Shown here: piece by piece, positions 61,943 through 64,000 of the stretch
How positions within the stretch are numbered: the first letter of the stretch is position 1
How the letters are laid out: the number at the start of each line of letters is the position of its first letter
NCBI RefSeq assembly: GCF_900009265.2
Contig: NZ_LR735018.1
Span: 237,218-301,217, forward strand
Direction: 5' to 3'
DNA: 64,000 nucleotides
From: Planktothrix paucivesiculata PCC 9631
Lineage (GTDB): Bacteria; Cyanobacteriota; Cyanobacteriia; Cyanobacteriales; Microcoleaceae
Position numbers and translations under genes: made by a program
Notes under the pieces: model-generated
What the model was told of the DNA's origin: nothing
The model's input: the letters and a program-made list of their open reading frames with translations, nothing else
Databases searched by the model: none

Positions 61943-62725
61943 ATGGAATCTAGTGCCGTTGGTCGTTCGGATACTTTAAATGGAGTTGATCAAGGCATAA
62001 TAAAATTAAAAGCCTGCATTTATCCCTGGAAAATTACTCGATATCTACTCACGATTGTAGGAATTTTGACGCTATTGTCACTGGCGGGTCATCTTTCTCT
62101 TTATTTGTTACCGGATTTCCCAGGGCGAGAGTTATTTTCTCGCAAGTTTGCACTGAATGAAGAACAGAACTTTCCCACCCTATATTCCGCATTAGCTCTT
62201 TTCTTTTGTTCAGTCTTGTTCGGGATTATTGCCTTCATAAAAACGAATACCAAAAATTACTATCGTTATTATTGGCAAGGACTCTCTCTTATCTTTAGCT
62301 TTCTTGCCTTTGATGAGCTTTTAACTTTACATGAACACCTCTCTAAACCCCTTCATAAGCTAGGGGTTAATGGGATTCTACATAATGCTTGGGTGATTCC
62401 CGGTGGGATTGCGGTGATTATATTTATGGTGATATTTTACCGATTTTTTATGCACCTGCCCCGATCTATAAAGCGTTTATTTTTGATTGCTGTCTGTGTA
62501 TTTCTGGGTGGTGCTATTTTCGTAGAAGTTGTCGGTGGAGCTTATAAGTTTATTCATGGAGAGGATAATCTGGGCTATGCCTTAATTACCACGGTTGAAG
62601 AAGTGATGGAAATGTTGGGGGTGGTTGTATTAGTTCATGCCCTCCTAACTTATATTACTCAATTAGAAATTCATCAAATTAATTTGAATTTTAGTTTAAC
62701 TCGGAAAAATCCCATAGATTCTTGA
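61943..62725 (+). CDS. Unknown multi-pass membrane protein
   Basis: The product of about 260 residues has five or six membrane segments, e.g. YLLTIVGILTLLSLAGHLSLYL, TLYSALALFFCSVLFGIIAFI, GLSLIFSFLAFDELL, VIPGGIAVIIFMVIFYRF and LFLIAVCVFLGGAIF. Charged and His residues sit within or near the membrane: FDELLTLHEHLSK and VEVVGGAYKF, and a Glu-rich TTVEEVMEML segment. I do not recognise a family. I chose the inner Met; a longer frame starts at a TTG 15 bases upstream. It lies between the cpcD terminator and cpcE, an unusual place. Confidence 0.7.
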   Translation: MESSAVGRSDTLNGVDQGIIKLKACIYPWKITRYLLTIVGILTLLSLAGHLSLYLLPDFPGRELFSRKFALNEEQNFPTLYSALALFFCSVLFGIIAFIKTNTKNYYRYYWQGLSLIFSFLAFDELLTLHEHLSKPLHKLGVNGILHNAWVIPGGIAVIIFMVIFYRFFMHLPRSIKRLFLIAVCVFLGGAIFVEVVGGAYKFIHGEDNLGYALITTVEEVMEMLGVVVLVHALLTYITQLEIHQINLNFSLTRKNPIDS

Positions 62726-62806
62726 GTTGAACTTAAATCTGGACTTCCCCTTGATTGCTGATTCCTGCTATGATCAATAGGGTTAAAAAGAATACCCTTT
62801 AACATA

Positions 62807-63643
62807 ATGGCGGATTTTGGATTGGAATCAACAGAAAACAATAGCACTCAAGAGGAAGAATCTTTAACCATCGAACAAGCGATCGCTAATCTTCGCCATG
62901 AAGAACTAGGACGTCGCTATTATGCGGCTTGGTGGTTAGGACGTTTTCGAGTGAATCAACCCGCGGCGGTGGATGCCTTAATTTTAGCCTTAAAAGATGA
63001 ATCCGATCGCACTGAAGAAGGAGGTTATCCCCTACGCAGAAATGCGGCTAGAGCTTTAGGAAAACTAGGAGATAAACGAGCCGTACCCGCATTAATTGAA
63101 TGTTTAGACTGTGCTGATGTTTATGTGCGAGAAGCCGCGGCTCAATCCTTAGAACAGTTGGGGGATAATTCTTGTGTTCCGGCTTTAATAAAATTATTAT
63201 CAGGGGGATTAGAAGTCGCTCAACTGGTGCCGGGAAAACCCTATTTAGTTCAACCCTATGATGCCATTTTAGAAGCATTAGGCAGTTTAAAAGCCACCGT
63301 TGCAATTCCGTTTGTTCAACCGTTTGTAGAGCATTTTGTTCCTAAAGTTCGGTATGCGGCATTGAGGGCGATGTATCAATTAACCGGAGAACATAGCTAT
63401 GGAGAACGGTTAATAGAGGCTTTAAAAGGCAAGGATTTAACCTTACGTCGCACCGCTTTAATGGACTTAGGGGCAATTGGATATTTACCCGGGGCAAAAG
63501 CGATCGCCGAAACCCTAGCAGAAAATAGTTTAAAATTAATTGCCTTAAAAGGAGTTTTAGAACATCAATTAACCGATACTTCTGATTTTAGTTTGTCTGA
63601 ATCAGCAATTGAAGTCATGGAATTAATGGATTCTTTATTATAA
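62807..63643 (+). CDS. cpcE: Phycocyanobilin lyase subunit alpha (CpcE)
   Basis: The 278-residue product forms the CpcE/CpcF lyase that attaches phycocyanobilin to Cys84 of CpcA. HEAT-like (E-Z type) helical repeats run through the protein: RYYAAWWLGRFRVNQPAAVDALILALKD, RRNAARALGKLGDKRAVPALIECL and VREAAAQSLEQLGDNSCVPALIKLL. It has the typical length. The gene lies 81 bases after the membrane protein and 24 bases before cpcF. Confidence 0.95.
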   Translation: MADFGLESTENNSTQEEESLTIEQAIANLRHEELGRRYYAAWWLGRFRVNQPAAVDALILALKDESDRTEEGGYPLRRNAARALGKLGDKRAVPALIECLDCADVYVREAAAQSLEQLGDNSCVPALIKLLSGGLEVAQLVPGKPYLVQPYDAILEALGSLKATVAIPFVQPFVEHFVPKVRYAALRAMYQLTGEHSYGERLIEALKGKDLTLRRTALMDLGAIGYLPGAKAIAETLAENSLKLIALKGVLEHQLTDTSDFSLSESAIEVMELMDSLL

Positions 63644-63667
63644 AAAATATTAGCTAATAGTAGAAAT

Positions 63668-64000
63668 ATGACTGTACAAACATTAATTCAATCTGTGGAA
63701 AAAGCTGATTCTGCAAATGCGTTATTAGATGCTGTTTCCGCTTTGGTTAAAGCTAATTCTGTTGAAGCAATTCCTACATTAATTACGGTTTTAGGCTATA
63801 ATAACCCTGGGGCTGCGGTGGCTGCGGTGGATGGATTAACTCAGTTGGGTGAACCTGCGGTTATCCCTTTATTAGAACAATTAGATGGTTATAATTATGG
63901 GGCAAGGGCTTGGGCTGTTCGTGCCTTATCAGGTATTGGTGATCCTCGTGGTTTAGAGGTTTTATTAGAATCCGCCGGGAGTGATTTTGCTTTGAGTGTT
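63668..64000 (+). CDS. cpcF: Phycocyanobilin lyase subunit beta (CpcF), 5' part
   Basis: The gene runs off the window end after 111 codons without a stop. The product opens MTVQTLIQSVEKADSANALL and continues with HEAT-like repeats (AIPTLITVLGYNNPGAAVAA, VIPLLEQLDGYNYGARAWAV), matching the start of CpcF, the partner of CpcE. The gene order cpcE-cpcF is the usual one. It begins 24 bases after the cpcE stop, in the same transcript. Confidence 0.9.
   Translation, partial: MTVQTLIQSVEKADSANALLDAVSALVKANSVEAIPTLITVLGYNNPGAAVAAVDGLTQLGEPAVIPLLEQLDGYNYGARAWAVRALSGIGDPRGLEVLLESAGSDFALSV

Overview
This window comes from a filamentous, phycocyanin-containing cyanobacterium. The direct evidence is a phycocyanin operon (cpcB, cpcA, two cpcC, cpcD, cpcE and the start of cpcF), the nitrogen regulator ntcA, a cyanobacterial pilMNOQ cluster, GCGATCGC (HIP1) sites scattered throughout, many heptanucleotide repeats and a cyanobacterial-type CRISPR array. 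Low GC, the abundant GGGAACA/GGGTAAT heptads and the gene content fit an Oscillatoriales genome such as Planktothrix. The genus is an inference, not a proof.

Layout: 0-2.5 kb holds a Trp-rich small protein, an unknown protein with a single-stranded-DNA-binding-protein-like C-terminal tail, a small unknown protein and a PhzF-family enzyme. A lipoprotein solute-binding protein follows (2.6-3.9 kb). The type IV pilus alignment operon pilM-pilN-pilO-pilQ lies at 4.1-9.3 kb, then a tRNA-Met. From 9.9 to 13.5 kb are two peroxiredoxin-like genes, a DUF4241 protein and a PlsC-like acyltransferase. Two nearly identical Uma2-family genes form a tandem duplication (13.6-15.1 kb), followed by glyS. An orphan CRISPR array of 15 repeats (17.75-18.84 kb) abuts a RuvX/YqgF-like gene. 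Next come a DUF3084 coiled-coil protein, ntcA with a GTA-N8-TAC NtcA site in its promoter, fabI, hisB, and a 1,425-residue LOV/PAS/GAF-GGDEF-EAL protein overlapping a glutaredoxin-like gene.

28-47 kb is a mosaic of housekeeping and accessory genes: a MEKHLA protein, an alpha/beta hydrolase, a glycosyltransferase, a cyclase-family protein, a membrane diguanylate cyclase, ftsH, an unknown protein with two related beta-type domains, a CruA/CruP-like flavoprotein divergent from an aldehyde dehydrogenase, a DUF29 protein, lysA, cdaA-uppS (overlapping), an iron-binding FutA-like protein, a lumenal pentapeptide protein and a YraN-family protein. 47-57.5 kb contains queA (its 3' end runs into heptad repeats), a CHAP-domain protein, an HPPD-SDR gene pair, an NYN-domain protein with probable LOTUS-like domains, and smc, which carries a dispersed palindromic repeat inside its reading frame.

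The window ends with the phycocyanin operon. A structured leader precedes cpcB. A long hairpin separates cpcA from the linker genes, and a second hairpin precedes cpcD. A strong terminator follows cpcD. An unrelated membrane protein gene sits between cpcD and cpcE. No complete transposase or cas gene is visible. The most rewarding targets are the orphan CRISPR leader and its junction with the YqgF-like gene, the SSB-tail protein, the LOV-type c-di-GMP protein, the NYN/LOTUS-like protein, and the repeats that have invaded the reading frames of smc and queA.
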